Source: Candidatus Zixiibacteriota bacterium (GTDB lineage: Bacteria; Desulfobacterota; Binatia; UBA9968). From it: a DNA stretch of 64,000 bases. Each line of letters begins with the position of its first letter. The first letter of the stretch is position 1. The DNA lies in assembly GCA_035574315.1 (NCBI GenBank), contig DATLYW010000012.1, positions 124,001-188,000 of the forward strand, given 5' to 3'. Of the stretch, positions 63,446 through 64,000 are shown one piece after another. The position numbers and the translations under genes are program-made. The notes below the pieces were generated by a model. The model saw only the letters and a list, made by a program, of their open reading frames with translations. It searched no databases and was not told where the DNA came from.

Positions 63446-64000
63446 TCAGGCGCCGAGCGCGCCGGGAACGACCCACTCGGCGGCGATCCGGCCGGCGCTC
63501 TCCCGGCCGTGCGGGACGACCTGCGAGACGAGCTTCCCGAGCCGCTGGAAATCGACGCGGAGATTCTCGTCGAGCCAGATGAGATAGTCCGCGACAGTCT
63601 CGGCGGCGACGGCCGGCGAATGTCCGAACCGCCGCATCAGCAGCGAGCGGGCCTGGTCCGGATGATTTTTCAGGTAAGCGATTCCCTCTCGCTCCGCCGC
63701 GACGAAAAGAGAAAGATCGCGCGAGCGCTCCCGCCAGAGCCTTTCCGTCGTCTCGAGCGCGATCGGCAACGGATCGTCGACGATCTCCGGCCACTCCGCC
63801 AGCCGGCGAAAGCCGTTTTCCGCGGCGAAAAACCCGTAGGGCCTCGGCAAGAGCGCCGCATCGACACGCCCCTCCAGCAAACGCTCGCAGGCCGCCCGGT
63901 CGCTTTCCACGAGCAGGAGCGTGACGTCCGTACCGAGCTGCAACCCGGCGGTCTCCCGAAGGGCCTCCGCCACCGGCGCGGCGCGCCCGATCTCTTCCCG
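63446..64000 (-). CDS. NMT1-type ABC substrate-binding protein (N-terminus outside window)
   Basis: The frame is open to the last base of the window, so the protein start is missing; 184 residues are visible. It resembles the C-terminal two thirds of the NMT1/THI5/SsuA family: CERLLEGRVDAALLPRPYGFFAAENGF, then VAAEREGIAYLKNHPDQARSLLMRRFG and the end LIWLDENLRVDFQRLGKLV. An internal GTG at 63973 is not needed. It precedes the amidohydrolase by 95 bases on the same strand, so the two binding proteins and the hydrolase probably form one operon. Confidence 0.75.
   Translation of the reverse strand, partial: REEIGRAAPVAEALRETAGLQLGTDVTLLLVESDRAACERLLEGRVDAALLPRPYGFFAAENGFRRLAEWPEIVDDPLPIALETTERLWRERSRDLSLFVAAEREGIAYLKNHPDQARSLLMRRFGHSPAVAAETVADYLIWLDENLRVDFQRLGKLVSQVVPHGRESAGRIAAEWVVPGALGA

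Overview
The window is 64 kb of GC-rich, gene-dense DNA from a Gram-negative bacterium. Outer-membrane and periplasmic proteins are plentiful: a beta-barrel, a PpiD-type foldase, a lytic transglycosylase and a complete mreBCD-mrdA-rodA rod-shape cluster. The sigma-54 activators, the mix of TRAP, ABC and orphan substrate-binding proteins, and the GC content suggest an uncultured lineage around the former Deltaproteobacteria (Desulfobacterota, Binatota, Methylomirabilota or Rokubacteria-like). That placement is inference; no rRNA gene is present. No tRNA, IS element, phage or CRISPR array was seen.

Layout. (1) 2-10691, + strand: a signalling and transport cluster with a dCache-HAMP-GAF histidine kinase (cut by the window edge), a lone receiver, two periplasmic binding proteins, a receiver-cyclase with a frameshift, an unusual fusion of a cyclic-nucleotide-binding domain, a helical repeat region and an SLC13/DASS-like permease, and a CHASE2 nucleotide cyclase. 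Cyclases and a cNMP-binding transporter side by side suggest a cyclic-nucleotide-gated uptake system. This is the main candidate for something undescribed. (2) 11078-16251: a FecR-TPR-beta-barrel protein followed by two tandem cysteine-containing secreted paralogues, possibly a surface or export locus. (3) 16572-25441: two UspA-like paralogues, each behind a good -24/-12 sigma-54 promoter, bracketing an ABC importer operon and next to two sigma-54 activators, one with an altered GAFTGA loop. (4) 25582-25939: an isolated transcription unit with a consensus promoter, a strong ribosome-binding site, a 17-residue lysine-rich micropeptide and a strong terminator.

(5) 25965-30591: a hydrolase-fold protein lacking the usual nucleophile, TlpA/CcdA thiol redox genes, folE, pepA and trxA. 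(6) 30608-41141: the elongasome operon (- strand), divergent ppiD, a histidine phosphatase, an NCS2-like permease, then lipB. (7) 41160-44906: lipA, a class V aminotransferase, an unusual ferredoxin-like protein and a cysteine-rich unknown. (8) 44950-53071: two TRAP transporters, with an amidase between them. The second transporter's gene set lies behind a promoter overlaid by a 13-bp triple repeat. (9) 53322-61103: glycolate oxidase glcDFE, DoxX, MltD, a haem-oxygenase-like protein and a tartronate-semialdehyde-reductase-type dehydrogenase. (10) 61177-64000, - strand: two NMT1-type binding proteins around an amidohydrolase.

Together the genes describe a nutrient scavenger that invests heavily in sensing and importing small organic anions, with a visible glycolate/glyoxylate theme on the right half. 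All starts and functions are read from sequence alone; no database search was possible.
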